A DNA stretch of 64,000 nucleotides from Salmonella enterica subsp. houtenae serovar Houten (GCA_900478215.1 LS483478.1:3224001-3288000), one strand, 5' to 3'. Numbered from the stretch's first letter, positions 17,503 through 27,250 are shown. A program made the numbers and translations. Notes: a model not told the origin generated them from the sequence alone.

Positions 17503-17877
17503 GCCGTTAAAAATTCGAACGCGATAATAACAACATTAACCTGAATAAAATCTTAACAAAGTGCGAACAAAAATAACCTGAGAGATTATCGGATTAACGG
17601 CGTTTGATTTCACACTCAGAACAGCCGCGTACTCCTTACTAATCTTTCACAAAAATAAAAATAAAAAACAACAAAAAAAACAATAAAATAACAATAAATC
17701 AATATTTATAGCGCTACGGAAAATGTCGTATAAACATATTTCATCTTTAGCGATGACATGAAAAAATAACAGCGCCGTGATTTTAATCAGTAAGGCGCCA
17801 TCCTTTATTCGGTACATTTTTATACCACTTTTGTGGCTCTTATTTTTACTCTGGGTGTCGATAAGACAGGGGAAACA
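17503..17877. promoter_or_regulatory. AT-rich divergent control region between pagP and dcuC
   Basis: About 375 bases with long A-tracts around 17650-17700, no gene. It must hold the promoters of pagP (-) and dcuC (+). A GGTTAAT sequence on the - strand near 17534-17540 is the nearest thing to a PhoP half-site, but its partner spacing does not fit. I found no clear FNR palindrome (TTGAT-N4-ATCAA) for dcuC. The composition suggests H-NS binding. Confidence 0.5.
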
Positions 17878-19263
17878 ATGCTAACAGTTATAGAGCTCCT
17901 TATCGGAGTCGTGGTTATTGTGGGTGTAGCGCGCTACATCATTAAGGGATATTCCGCCACTGGCGTTTTATTTGTCGGCGGTCTGGTTTTGCTCATTATC
18001 AGCGCGCTGATGGGGCATAACGTATTACCTGCCAGCGAAACCAGTACCGGCTATACCGCAACAGATATTGTTGAATACATCAAAATTTTGCTCATGAGTC
18101 GCGGCGGCGATCTTGGCATGATGATCATGATGCTGTGCGGTTTTGCCGCCTATATGACGCATATCGGCGCAAATGATATGGTCGTAAAACTGGCATCGAA
18201 GCCGTTGCAATATATCAATTCGCCCTATCTATTGATGATTGCCGCCTACTTTGTCGCCTGTCTGATGTCGCTGGCCGTCTCTTCCGCGACAGGGCTTGGC
18301 GTACTGCTCATGGCCACCCTCTTCCCGGTGATGGTTAACGTCGGCATTAGCCGCGGCGCGGCGGCGGCTATTTGCGCCTCTCCGGCCGCCATCATCCTCT
18401 CGCCAACGTCTGGCGATGTGGTTTTAGCCGCAAAAGCGGCGGAGATGCCGTTAATCGATTTTGCGTTCAAAACCACATTGCCGATTTCCATCGCCGCAAT
18501 TATCGGTATGGCGATTGCGCACTTTTTCTGGCAACGCTATCTGGATAAAAAAGAGAACATTTCACATGAGATGCTGGACGTGGCGGAGATTACCACCACG
18601 GCCCCTGCGTTTTATGCCCTTTTGCCGTTCACGCCCATTATCGGCGTACTGATTTTTGACGGTAAATGGGGGCCGCAGTTGCACATTATTACCATCCTGG
18701 TGATCTGTATGCTGCTGGCCGCCGTGCTGGAATTCGTGCGCGGCTTCAATACGCAAAATGTGTTTTCCGGCCTGGAAGTGGCTTATCGCGGCATGGCGGA
18801 TGCGTTTGCCGGCGTCGTGATGCTGCTGGTCGCGGCGGGCGTTTTCGCCCAGGGGCTGAGCACCATTGGCTTTATCCAAAGCCTGATCTCGATTGCCACC
18901 TCTTTTGGCTCCGCCAGCATTATTCTGATGCTGGTATTAGTGATCTTAACCATGCTGGCCGCGATGACCACCGGTTCAGGCAATGCGCCTTTTTACGCCT
19001 TTGTTGAGATGATCCCTAAACTGGCGCACTCCTCCGGTATCAACCCAGCCTATTTATCAATCCCTATGCTACAAGCCTCAAACCTGGGGCGCACGATTTC
19101 GCCGGTCTCCGGCGTAGTGGTCGCTGTCGCCGGGATGGCTAAAATATCACCGTTTGAGGTGGTGAAGCGCACGTCCGTTCCGGTCATAGTCGGTCTGTTG
19201 ATCGTCATTATCGCCACGGAAATTATGGTGCCAGGCGCCTCTTCCGCCGTCACTGGCGGCTGA
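17878..19263 (+). CDS. dcuC: Anaerobic C4-dicarboxylate transporter DcuC
   Basis: Inner-membrane carrier thought to export succinate in fermentation and exchange C4-dicarboxylates. 461 residues from MLTVIELLIG, with an AGGGGAAAC Shine-Dalgarno; fifteen extra upstream codons are in frame but lack family support. Around twelve hydrophobic segments. The sequence GDLGMMIMMLCGFAAYMTHI and the C-terminal GRTISPVSGVVVAVAG are typical. Its position beside the citrate fermentation genes fits: citrate fermentation makes succinate that must leave the cell. Confidence 0.95.
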   Translation: MLTVIELLIGVVVIVGVARYIIKGYSATGVLFVGGLVLLIISALMGHNVLPASETSTGYTATDIVEYIKILLMSRGGDLGMMIMMLCGFAAYMTHIGANDMVVKLASKPLQYINSPYLLMIAAYFVACLMSLAVSSATGLGVLLMATLFPVMVNVGISRGAAAAICASPAAIILSPTSGDVVLAAKAAEMPLIDFAFKTTLPISIAAIIGMAIAHFFWQRYLDKKENISHEMLDVAEITTTAPAFYALLPFTPIIGVLIFDGKWGPQLHIITILVICMLLAAVLEFVRGFNTQNVFSGLEVAYRGMADAFAGVVMLLVAAGVFAQGLSTIGFIQSLISIATSFGSASIILMLVLVILTMLAAMTTGSGNAPFYAFVEMIPKLAHSSGINPAYLSIPMLQASNLGRTISPVSGVVVAVAGMAKISPFEVVKRTSVPVIVGLLIVIIATEIMVPGASSAVTGG

Positions 19264-19275
19264 TAGTCGGTAAGC

Positions 19276-19304
19276 GCCGGGGCGAGGGAAAACATTGCCC
19301 CGGC
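19276..19304. terminator. Hairpin between convergent dcuC and dpiA
   Basis: Perfect GC-rich stem GCCGGGGC/GCCCCGGC with a 13-base loop in the 55-base gap between two convergent genes. No T-run follows on either strand, so efficiency is uncertain. Confidence 0.5.
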
Positions 19305-19318
19305 ATCTTAAACCGGGC

Positions 19319-19999
19319 TTAGCCGCCGTGATAAATACGCTGCGGCCTGCCCACTTTGCCATGAATAATCTCTGCGACAATCAGGTGTCGACTCGCGCAA
19401 TATTCCAGGTAGCGTCGGGATGTGGTGCGGCTTATTGTTAAGGCCTGTGCGACCGTTTCAGCCGTATGGCGTACGGTTGGATCGGCAAACAGCTTCATCA
19501 CCGCATTCAGGGTTAAGGCATCAATACCTGTCGGCAAATCCCCTTTCGGTTCGCCGCGCGCATAGGCGTTGAACATTTCATCTATCTGCTTTTGGCTTGC
19601 GCTATCCGCGCTCGCCAGCATACGTCTGCGCTGTTGATAACGGGTTAGCGTCTGCCCCAAACGTTCATAAGCAATAGGTTTGACCAGATAGTCAAACGCG
19701 CCGCTACGTACCGCTTCCGCTACCGTCTCCATGTCACTGGCGGCGGTCGTAAACACTACGCCGCCAGGATAGCGCGACTGCATTAATTCATGCAGCAGCG
19801 TAATCCCCTTCCCATCCGGCAGGTAATTATCCAACAGAATTAATCCAGGTTTGAACCGGTCAATCATCATTCTCGCCTGCGCCAGATTGCCCGCCAGCCA
19901 TATCTGGTTAAAGCCAGGAATATGGCGGATATATTCCGCGTGCATCTCCGCCAGCAGCGTTTCATCCTCAACGATCAATAGGGTTAATGGTTCTGTCAT
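19319..19999 (-). CDS. dpiA: Two-component response regulator DpiA (CitB)
   Basis: Response regulator of the CitA/CitB family that activates the citrate lyase operon. 226 residues: receiver domain (about 1-125) with the acidic pocket in IVEDE, the phospho-acceptor aspartate in LILLDNYLPDG and the conserved lysine in YLVKPIAYE; then a C-terminal helix-turn-helix (about 170-215, TAETVAQALTISRTTSRRYL). It overlaps the 3' end of dpiB by 32 bases, so the pair is translationally coupled. Confidence 0.95.
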   Translation of the reverse strand: MTEPLTLLIVEDETLLAEMHAEYIRHIPGFNQIWLAGNLAQARMMIDRFKPGLILLDNYLPDGKGITLLHELMQSRYPGGVVFTTAASDMETVAEAVRSGAFDYLVKPIAYERLGQTLTRYQQRRRMLASADSASQKQIDEMFNAYARGEPKGDLPTGIDALTLNAVMKLFADPTVRHTAETVAQALTISRTTSRRYLEYCASRHLIVAEIIHGKVGRPQRIYHGG

Positions 20000-21629
20000 C
20001 GTTTTTTTTCACTTTCGGAAGGAATAAAGAAAATAAGGTGCCACAAGGATCATTGTCTTCCAGTGTAATGACCCCGCCACAGCGCCCCACATAACTTGCA
20101 ATCAGATATAACCCGATACCATGCTCACCGGGTTCATCGGTTCGGGTACTTACGCCCTGTTCAAAAATTTTTTCCCGCAGCGCCTCAGGAACGCCGCAGC
20201 CCTGGTCGGCAACCTCTATCACCACCTCGTCGCCCTCGTCGCTCAGGAAAAGTTCGACGGTATTATCGCCTTCCTGTGTACGCAAACTCGCTTCAAACGC
20301 ATTATCCAGCAGATTCCCGATGATGGCGGCGAACTCCGTGCTATCCAGCCCCTCCGGCAGTTGATGTAGCTGGCTACCGGGGACTATCACCATCTTGAGC
20401 CCCAGTTCTCGCGCGCGCTGAACTTTACCAAACAGTAAACCGGCCACCTGACGATCGGCGAAAGCGCCGCGTAAACTATCAATAAGTTGCTGCTGCGCCT
20501 GCGATTCGCCCTGCACCATCTCTCTGACCCGATCATACTCTTTCATTTGCAGCAGGCCGTTCAGAGTCGACATCCAGTTCAGGTGCTCATGGCGTAGCGT
20601 GCGCAGGCTCTCAACATACTGTTTAATCTGGGTTAGCTGCGCGTTCAACGTCGCGATTTCATCCTTGCTGCGAAAACTAATAATAGCGCCCAGCAGCTCC
20701 TCGCCGGAACGGATAGCCTCACGATTGGCGATGACGCTCAAGCCATTGAAGTTGACCATCACATCCTGGCGTCTTTCTGCGATCTGGCAGGTAAAAAAGT
20801 CTGCCGGATTGACAACTTCCGCTATCGGCTTACCCAGCCACTGACGCCCCGGCGACGGCAGCCCCAACATTTTTCTCGCATTGCGGTTAATCGCGGTGAT
20901 ATGTCCCTCCGGATCAACGGCGATCAGTCCTTCATAAACCGAGCTAAACAACGCCTCCTGCTGGCGTACCACGCGCGCAATCTGTTTCGGCTCCATGCCC
21001 AGCATTTGTCGGCGGATATGCGCGGCGAAAAACCAGGAAAGCAGCATTAATACCACCAGCAACAGTACAAAAACACCCGCCATCGGCAATAAAAAGTCCA
21101 GCCGCCAGGAGTCGATTTTACTGACCAGATAGCCAATTGAAACAACGCCGATCACGTCGCCTTCGTTGTCAAAGATGGGCGTTTTGGCGCGCATCGCCAT
21201 CCCTATTGAGCCTTTGCCGGTAATGAAATAACTTTCTCCTCTTTCCAACGCGCCGGGTTTTGTAAACTGCATGGGATAGCCGATTTTTTTCGGATTCGGA
21301 TGGTAAAGCCGGATCGAGTGGCGATCGCCTATCACTACATAGTCAAAATCCGTCCCGCGCTGTAGTTTATTCGCAATTATCGCCAGGCGTTTATAGTCCC
21401 GGTTTTTTACGGCGGCGATAATGCTGTCGTTAGAAGCAATAATTTTTGCCTGATTCATCGCCATGTCACGAACATGGGACGCCAGATAATCTTCGAAACT
21501 GGCAGAAAAATATTGTGCTAACGCTGCCACGATGAAAACAGAAACCACCAGAATGAGCAGAAAAATACGCAACGGAAACGCGAGTTGCCGAAAAAAAGGA
21601 AACAGCTTTTTATTTTTCTGATATGGCAT
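19968..21629 (-). CDS. dpiB: Citrate-sensing histidine kinase DpiB (CitA)
   Basis: Membrane sensor kinase that binds citrate in a periplasmic PAS-like domain and phosphorylates DpiA. 553 residues: TM1 about 20-42 (FPLRIFLLILVVSVFIVAAL), periplasmic domain with the conserved DRHSIRLYHPNPKKIGYP pocket, TM2 about 182-204, a cytoplasmic PAS domain, the phospho-acceptor His in LRHEHLNWMSTL, and the ATPase domain with N-box GNLLDNAFEA and G-boxes DQGCGVP and GEHGIGLYLI. Divergent from citC. Confidence 0.95.
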   Translation of the reverse strand: MPYQKNKKLFPFFRQLAFPLRIFLLILVVSVFIVAALAQYFSASFEDYLASHVRDMAMNQAKIIASNDSIIAAVKNRDYKRLAIIANKLQRGTDFDYVVIGDRHSIRLYHPNPKKIGYPMQFTKPGALERGESYFITGKGSIGMAMRAKTPIFDNEGDVIGVVSIGYLVSKIDSWRLDFLLPMAGVFVLLLVVLMLLSWFFAAHIRRQMLGMEPKQIARVVRQQEALFSSVYEGLIAVDPEGHITAINRNARKMLGLPSPGRQWLGKPIAEVVNPADFFTCQIAERRQDVMVNFNGLSVIANREAIRSGEELLGAIISFRSKDEIATLNAQLTQIKQYVESLRTLRHEHLNWMSTLNGLLQMKEYDRVREMVQGESQAQQQLIDSLRGAFADRQVAGLLFGKVQRARELGLKMVIVPGSQLHQLPEGLDSTEFAAIIGNLLDNAFEASLRTQEGDNTVELFLSDEGDEVVIEVADQGCGVPEALREKIFEQGVSTRTDEPGEHGIGLYLIASYVGRCGGVITLEDNDPCGTLFSLFLPKVKKNDDRTINPIDR

Positions 21630-22013
21630 TAAGGTTCCTTATGAGCATTTCGCGGTGGGCTTACCACAAATGTAATAAAAATGTTTTAAGTATCTTGAGA
21701 CATATAAAAGCCGATCGTTACAGATTCCCCACATTAAATCAATTAAACAACTAAAACCCACCGCTGGAATGGCGATTAAATTAATTAAAAAACTTAAAAC
21801 CATAAAACACTTAAAAACCATCTAACGCTTTGTGAAATAAATCAAAATTTACCACCCAAATACTCCTTACGATGTATACGTCAGAGAGAAAAATAAATAA
21901 TTAGCAATAAAAACCCTCCCCCTCTGACTGAAAAGAAAAAGTTATCAAGTTGCAACACAGCGCAACATATACAGAAAAGTGGCAACAAGCATATCACCAG
22001 GATATTTCTTATT
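21630..22013. promoter_or_regulatory. Divergent promoter region dpiB / citC with a candidate CRP site
   Basis: AT-rich 384-base gap without a convincing gene. A CRP-like site lies at 21831-21846: TGTGA, six bases, TCAAA (nine of ten core positions of TGTGA-N6-TCACA). The region should also contain DpiA sites that control both operons; AT-rich direct repeats of the AACTTAAAAC/CACTTAAAAAC type occur at 21791-21818, but I cannot assign them. Short open frames here have no family resemblance. Confidence 0.5.
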
Positions 22014-23090
22014 ATGTTCGGCAATAATGTATTCACCCGGGTAAAACGCTCTGAAAATAAAAAAATGGCGGAGATCGCTCACTTTCTCAAAGAGAATGAT
22101 TTAAGCGTCGATACCACTGTCGAGGTGTTTATTACCGTCACTCGTCATGACCGTCTTATTGCCTGCGGCGGTATCGCCGGAAATATCATTAAATGCGTGG
22201 CCATTAGCGAATCAGTACGCGGCGAAGGTTTAGCGTTAACGCTGGCGACGGAGTTGATTAATCTTGCCTGGGAACGGCACTGCACCCACCTTTTTATTTA
22301 TACAAAAACGGAATACGAAGCGCTGTTTAAACAGTGCAGCTTTTCGACGATAGCCAGCGTCCCTGGCGTGATGGTATTAATGGAAAATAGCGCCACCCGG
22401 TTGAAACGGTATGCGGAATCGCTGGCGACACTACGTCATGAGGGAAAGAAAATTGGCTGTATCGTGATGAATGCCAATCCTTTCACTCACGGCCATCGCT
22501 ATCTGATCCAACAGGCGGCTGCGCAATGCGACTGGCTGCATCTGTTCCTGGTCAAAGAAGATACATCACGCTTTCCCTATGAAGACCGACTCGATCTGGT
22601 CCTTAAAGGGACCACCGATATCCCACGCTTAACCGTTCACCGCGGCTCAGAATACATTATCTCTCGTGCCACGTTCCCCTGCTATTTCATTAAAGAGCAG
22701 AGCGTCATTAATCACTGTTATACCGAAATCGACCTGAAGATTTTCCGCCAGTATCTGGCGCCCGCGCTTGGCATCACACACCGCTTTGTCGGTACGGAGC
22801 CGTTTTGCACCGTTACCGCCCAGTACAACCATGATATGCGTTTCTGGCTGGAGACGCCAACGCTTCCCGCCCCACCCATTGCGCTGGTGGAAATAGAGCG
22901 GCTTTGCTTCCAGGAGACGCCGATATCCGCCTCCTGGGTACGCAAGCTGCTGGTTAAACACGATCTCACGGCTATCGCGCCGCTGGTTCCCGACGCCACC
23001 CTGCGTTATTTGCAGGGCATGGCGGAACGCCATCCGGGCAGCGCGGCAGCCCGTCAAAAGTCCCCCGCATTAGCAACAGGTGAAAAATGA
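22014..23090 (+). CDS. citC: [Citrate (pro-3S)-lyase] ligase
   Basis: Acetylates the thiol of the CitD prosthetic group using acetate and ATP, switching citrate lyase on. 358 residues: an N-terminal GNAT-like segment (about 1-130, with VRGEGLALTLATEL) and a C-terminal nucleotidyltransferase domain with the HxGH-type motif in NANPFTHGHRYL and ISASWVRKLL. First gene of the cit operon; its stop overlaps the citD start (ATGA). Confidence 0.95.
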   Translation: MFGNNVFTRVKRSENKKMAEIAHFLKENDLSVDTTVEVFITVTRHDRLIACGGIAGNIIKCVAISESVRGEGLALTLATELINLAWERHCTHLFIYTKTEYEALFKQCSFSTIASVPGVMVLMENSATRLKRYAESLATLRHEGKKIGCIVMNANPFTHGHRYLIQQAAAQCDWLHLFLVKEDTSRFPYEDRLDLVLKGTTDIPRLTVHRGSEYIISRATFPCYFIKEQSVINHCYTEIDLKIFRQYLAPALGITHRFVGTEPFCTVTAQYNHDMRFWLETPTLPAPPIALVEIERLCFQETPISASWVRKLLVKHDLTAIAPLVPDATLRYLQGMAERHPGSAAARQKSPALATGEK

Positions 23091-23383
23091 AAATAAACCA
23101 GCTAGCCGTCGCAGGCACGCTTGAGTCCGGCGATGTAATGATACGCATTGCGCCGCTCGATACGCAGGATATTGACCTGCAAATCAACAGTAGCGTTGAA
23201 AAACAGTTTGGCGAGGCCATTCGCGCCACCATCCTGGAGGTGCTTTCTCGCTACAACGTGCGCGGCGTACAACTGAACGTCGATGATAAAGGCGCTCTGG
23301 ATTGCATTTTGCGCGCCAGACTGGAAACGCTGCTGGCGCGCGCCAGCGGTATTGCCGCTCTGCCCTGGGAGGATCGCCAATGA
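23087..23383 (+). CDS. citD: Citrate lyase acyl carrier protein (gamma subunit)
   Basis: Carries the 2'-(5''-triphosphoribosyl)-3'-dephospho-CoA prosthetic group on which acetyl and citryl thioesters form. 98 residues. The attachment serine is Ser14 in GTLESGD, the conserved site. Overlaps citC upstream and citE downstream, both by ATGA junctions, fitting fixed subunit ratios. Confidence 0.96.
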   Translation: MKINQLAVAGTLESGDVMIRIAPLDTQDIDLQINSSVEKQFGEAIRATILEVLSRYNVRGVQLNVDDKGALDCILRARLETLLARASGIAALPWEDRQ

Positions 23384-24288
23384 TCTCCGCCTCTCTGCAA
23401 CAACGTAAAACTCGCACCCGCCGCAGTATGTTATTCGTACCGGGCGCCAACGCGGCGATGGTGAGCAACTCGTTTATCTACCCGGCTGACGCGCTGATGT
23501 TCGACCTGGAAGACTCCGTTGCATTACGCGAAAAAGACGCGGCGCGCCGTCTGGTATATCACGCGCTGCAACATCCGCTTTACCGTGACGTCGAAACCAT
23601 TGTCCGCGTGAATGCGCTGGACTCCGAATGGGGCGTCAACGATCTGGAAGCGGTCGTGCGTGGCGGCGCGGACGTGGTGCGTTTACCGAAAACCGACACC
23701 GCGCAGGACGTCACTGATATCGAAAACGAAATTCTGCGCATTGAAAACGCCTGCGGTCGCGAACCGGGCAGTACCGGCCTGTTAGCCGCCGTGGAATCGC
23801 CGCTAGGTATTACCCGCGCGGTAGAAATCGCCCACGCCTCTGAACGGCTGATCGGGATTGCGCTGGGCGCGGAAGACTATGTTCGCAACCTGCGTACCGA
23901 ACGTTCTCCGGAAGGCACCGAACTGCTGTTCGCCCGCTGCGCCATTTTGCAGGCCGCGCGTTCTGCCGGCATTCAGGCCTTCGATACCGTCTATTCCGAC
24001 GCCAACAACGAAGCCGGTTTCCTGCAAGAAGCCTCCCACATTAAACAGCTCGGCTTTGACGGTAAGTCACTGATCAACCCCCGCCAGATCGAACTGCTGC
24101 ACAACCTTTATGCGCCGACGCGTAAAGAGGTCGCCCATGCACGTCTGGTCGTTGAAGCCGCAGAAGCCGCCGCCCGCGAAGGTCTCGGCGTCGTTTCCCT
24201 TAACGGCAAGATGGTCGACAGCCCGGTGATTGAACGCGCCCGTCTGGTGCTCTCCCGTGCAGAACTTTCCGGTATTCGCGAAGAATAA
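23380..24288 (+). CDS. citE: Citrate lyase beta subunit (citryl-ACP lyase)
   Basis: Splits the citryl thioester into oxaloacetate and acetyl-carrier. 302 residues, HpcH/HpaI-like TIM barrel. Start at 23380, overlapping the citD stop; a longer frame from 23302 runs inside citD and was rejected. Metal-binding acidic residues are visible in MFDLEDSVAL and AVESPLG, and GAEDYVRNL is typical of the CitE family. citF follows after nine bases. Confidence 0.96.
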   Translation: MISASLQQRKTRTRRSMLFVPGANAAMVSNSFIYPADALMFDLEDSVALREKDAARRLVYHALQHPLYRDVETIVRVNALDSEWGVNDLEAVVRGGADVVRLPKTDTAQDVTDIENEILRIENACGREPGSTGLLAAVESPLGITRAVEIAHASERLIGIALGAEDYVRNLRTERSPEGTELLFARCAILQAARSAGIQAFDTVYSDANNEAGFLQEASHIKQLGFDGKSLINPRQIELLHNLYAPTRKEVAHARLVVEAAEAAAREGLGVVSLNGKMVDSPVIERARLVLSRAELSGIREE

Positions 24289-24297
24289 GGCAAAAAA

Positions 24298-25827
24298 ATG
24301 ACGCAGAAAAACGAATCTCAACGCCAGGATCGCGTAGCAACCTGGAGCCGTCACGCTGAAAGTGAACTGAGCGCTTACCAAAGTGCGGCAAAATTGGATC
24401 TACAAGCGCAAAAACCGCGCGACCACAAACTGTGCGCCAGTCTGGAAGAGGCCATCCGCCGTTCCGGTTTACGCGACGGCATGACTCTCTCCTTTCACCA
24501 CGCGTTTCGCGGCGGCGATCTGACGATTAACCTGGTGATGGAAACCATCGCGAAGATGGGCTTCAAAAACCTGACGCTGGCCTCCAGTTCGCTGAGCGAC
24601 TGCCATGCGCCGTTGGTTGAACACATTCGTAACGGGGTGGTCAGCCGCATCTATACGTCAGGTCTGCGCGGCCCGCTGGCGGAAGAAATTTCTCGCGGCC
24701 TACTGGCTGAGCCGGTTCAGATTCACTCCCACGGCGGTCGTGTGCATCTGGTACAAAGCGGCGAACTCAATATTGATGTTGCGTTTCTTGGTGTACCCGC
24801 CTGCGATGAATTCGGTAATGCTAACGGTTATACCGGCAAGGCCTGTTGCGGTTCACTGGGCTACGCGATGGTCGATGCCGACAGCGCGAAGCAGGTCGTG
24901 ATGCTGACGGAGCAACTGCTGCCGTATCCGCATAACCCGGCAAGCATCGCCCAAGATCAGGTTGATCTGATTGTGCAAATCGAAGAAGTCGGTGATGCAA
25001 ACAAAATCGGCGCTGGCGCTACCCGCATGACCACTAACCCACGAGAACTGCTGATCGCCCGCAGCGCGGCGGAAGTCATTGCTAACTCCGGCTACTTCAA
25101 CGAAGGTTTCTCACTGCAAACCGGCACCGGCGGCGCATCACTGGCGGTCACCCGCTTCCTGGAAGACAAAATGCGTAGCCGCAATATTGTGGCTAATTTT
25201 GCGCTGGGCGGCATCACCGCCACCATGGTCGACCTGCATGAAAAGGGCTTAATCCGCAAACTGCTTGACGTGCAGAGCTTCGATCGTAACGCTGCACAGT
25301 CTCTGGCCCGCAACCCGAACCATATCGAAATCAGCGCTAACCAGTACGCCAACTGGGGCTCTAAAGGCGCTTCCGTCGACCGTCTGGACGTGGTGGTGCT
25401 GAGCGCGCTGGAAGTAGACACCCACTTCAATGTTAACGTGCTGACCGGCTCCGACGGCGTTCTGCGCGGCGCGTCCGGCGGTCACTGCGATACCGCCGTC
25501 GCGGCGGCGCTGTCTATCATCGTCGCGCCGCTGGTACGCGGTCGCATCCCAACGCTGGTTGATAACGTCACCACCTGCGTCACACCGGGCTCCAGCGTCG
25601 ACATTCTGGTCACCGATCACGGTATCGCCGTCAACCCGGCGCGTCCGGAGCTGGCTGAACGCCTGAAAGCAGCGGGAATGAAAGTGGTATCGATTGAGTG
25701 GCTGCGCGAACGCGCGCAACTGCTTACCGGTCAGCCCCGCCCTATCGAATTCACCGACCGCGTGATTGCTGTCGTGCGTTATCGCGACGGTTCAGTGATC
25801 GATGTGGTGCACCAGGTGAAGGAATAA
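24298..25827 (+). CDS. citF: Citrate lyase alpha subunit (citrate-ACP transferase)
   Basis: Exchanges the acetyl group on CitD for citrate, forming citryl-ACP; the first half-reaction of the lyase. 509 residues of the family I CoA-transferase-like citrate lyase alpha family. Characteristic stretches are FHHAFRGGDLTINLVMETIAKMG, split here as FHHAFRGGDL and MGFKNLTLASSS, plus SGELNIDVAFLG and TGSDGVLRGASGGH. No interruption. Confidence 0.96.
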   Translation: MTQKNESQRQDRVATWSRHAESELSAYQSAAKLDLQAQKPRDHKLCASLEEAIRRSGLRDGMTLSFHHAFRGGDLTINLVMETIAKMGFKNLTLASSSLSDCHAPLVEHIRNGVVSRIYTSGLRGPLAEEISRGLLAEPVQIHSHGGRVHLVQSGELNIDVAFLGVPACDEFGNANGYTGKACCGSLGYAMVDADSAKQVVMLTEQLLPYPHNPASIAQDQVDLIVQIEEVGDANKIGAGATRMTTNPRELLIARSAAEVIANSGYFNEGFSLQTGTGGASLAVTRFLEDKMRSRNIVANFALGGITATMVDLHEKGLIRKLLDVQSFDRNAAQSLARNPNHIEISANQYANWGSKGASVDRLDVVVLSALEVDTHFNVNVLTGSDGVLRGASGGHCDTAVAAALSIIVAPLVRGRIPTLVDNVTTCVTPGSSVDILVTDHGIAVNPARPELAERLKAAGMKVVSIEWLRERAQLLTGQPRPIEFTDRVIAVVRYRDGSVIDVVHQVKE

Positions 25828-25830
25828 ACC

Positions 25831-26382
25831 ATGCGTCTGCTTCCGGAACTCGCCGCCTGTCACGACGTTTCTATTCCTGAGCTGCTCGCCAGCCGGGATG
25901 AGAGACAAGCAAGACAACGCGCCTGGCTTACGCGTCACGCCACTCCGCTGGTCTCCTTTACCGTGGTGGCGCCAGGCCCGATGAAAGACAGCGCGTTAAC
26001 CCGCCGGATCTTTAATCACGGCGTGGCTGCCCTGCACGCGCTGGCAGAAGAGTATGGCTGGACCATCCGGGAGCAGGCTGCACTGGCTTCCGCCAGCGGA
26101 CCGGAAGGGCTGCTGGCGATTGACGCGCCCGCTCAGGCGCTCAAACAGGCGACCATCACGCTTGAACAGCGTTATCCACTGGGGCGCCTGTGGGATATCG
26201 ATGTCCTGACGGCGGAAGGCGAAATACTCTCCCGCCGCCATTTCGCGCTTCCCGCCCGCCGCTGTCTGCTGTGCGGGCAAAGCGCGGCTGAATGCGCGCG
26301 GGGTAAAACCCACGCGCTGAATGATTTATTACTTCATATGGAGGCGCTGCTGCATGATACCGATTCCCGCCAACCCGACTAA
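25831..26382 (+). CDS. citX: Holo-citrate lyase synthase (apo-CitD prosthetic-group transferase)
   Basis: Adenylyl/nucleotidyl-type transferase that attaches the triphosphoribosyl-dephospho-CoA group to Ser14 of CitD. 183 residues, starting MRLLPELAACHDVSIPELL, with the family features QRYPLGRLWDIDVL and the C-terminal cysteine-containing RRCLLCGQSAAECARGKTH. Its 3' end overlaps the citG start by 29 bases. In some other bacteria citX and citG are fused; here they are separate but overlapping. Confidence 0.95.
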   Translation: MRLLPELAACHDVSIPELLASRDERQARQRAWLTRHATPLVSFTVVAPGPMKDSALTRRIFNHGVAALHALAEEYGWTIREQAALASASGPEGLLAIDAPAQALKQATITLEQRYPLGRLWDIDVLTAEGEILSRRHFALPARRCLLCGQSAAECARGKTHALNDLLLHMEALLHDTDSRQPD

Positions 26383-27250
26383 CGCCTCCATTCTGCCTCA
26401 ATCGCTGTACGACGCCTGGGCCGATTTAGCCTGGCGCGCCATGCTGACTGAGGTAAATTTATCGCCAAAACCCGGTCTGGTAGACCGACTAAACTGCGGC
26501 GCGCACAAAGATATGGCGCTGGCGGATTTTCACCGCAGCGCGGAGGCGATTCGAGACTGGCTGCCACGCTTTATGGAATATGGCGCAAGCTGCACGCGCC
26601 TGCCGCCAGAGTCGGTTCTGGCGGGCCTGCGTCCATTGGGGATGGCCTGTGAAGCGGCGATGTTTCGCGCAACGGCGGGCGTCAATACCCATAAAGGCAG
26701 CATTTTCTCGCTGGGGTTACTGTGCGCCGCCATTGGCCGCCTGTATCAGCTACGCCAGCCGATCGCCGCAGAAACACTCTGCGCTACCGCCGCCGATTTT
26801 TGCCGCGGCCTGACCACGCGTGAACTGCGCCAGAACAACCTACGGCTCACCGCAGGTCAGCGGTTGTATCAGCAACTGGGATTAACCGGCGCGCGCGGCG
26901 AAGCGGAAGCGGGCTACCCGCTGGTCATCCGCCACGCTCTGCCGCACTACCGCGCATTGCTGGCGCAGGGGCGCGATCCGGAACTGGCGCTGCTTGATAC
27001 CTTACTGCTGCTGATGTCGCTTAATGGCGATACCAACGTCGCGTCGCGCGGCGGGGCGGACGGTCTGCGCTGGTTACAGCAGCAGGCGGCGTTCTTATTA
27101 CATAAGGGCGGCATACGGACTCCTGAGGATCTCGTTTATCTCCACCGGTTCGATCAGCAATGCATTGAACGCAATCTCAGCCCCGGCGGTAGCGCCGATC
27201 TGCTGATCGTGACCTGGTTTTTAGCGCAAGTTTCGCAAGTTAATCATTAA
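26354..27250 (+). CDS. citG: Triphosphoribosyl-dephospho-CoA synthase
   Basis: Makes 2'-(5''-triphosphoribosyl)-3'-dephospho-CoA from ATP and dephospho-CoA, the precursor CitX attaches to CitD. 298 residues from MIPIPANPTN; the in-frame extension to 26321 was not used because family homology starts later. Conserved features are VNLSPKPGLVDRLNCGAHKD, the GVNTHKGSIFSLG loop and NGDTNVASRGG. Overlaps citX and precedes citT by 37 bases. Confidence 0.95.
   Translation: MIPIPANPTNASILPQSLYDAWADLAWRAMLTEVNLSPKPGLVDRLNCGAHKDMALADFHRSAEAIRDWLPRFMEYGASCTRLPPESVLAGLRPLGMACEAAMFRATAGVNTHKGSIFSLGLLCAAIGRLYQLRQPIAAETLCATAADFCRGLTTRELRQNNLRLTAGQRLYQQLGLTGARGEAEAGYPLVIRHALPHYRALLAQGRDPELALLDTLLLLMSLNGDTNVASRGGADGLRWLQQQAAFLLHKGGIRTPEDLVYLHRFDQQCIERNLSPGGSADLLIVTWFLAQVSQVNH

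Noticed and set aside
17503..17600. A PhoP box upstream of pagP
   Set aside because: GGTTAAT and TGTTAAG stretches exist, but not as the direct repeat with the usual 11-base periodicity, so I do not call one although PhoP control is known in Salmonella.
21639..21821. A 60-residue open frame on the - strand between dpiB and citC
   Set aside because: AT-rich, no family resemblance, lies in the expected regulatory region; treated as chance.
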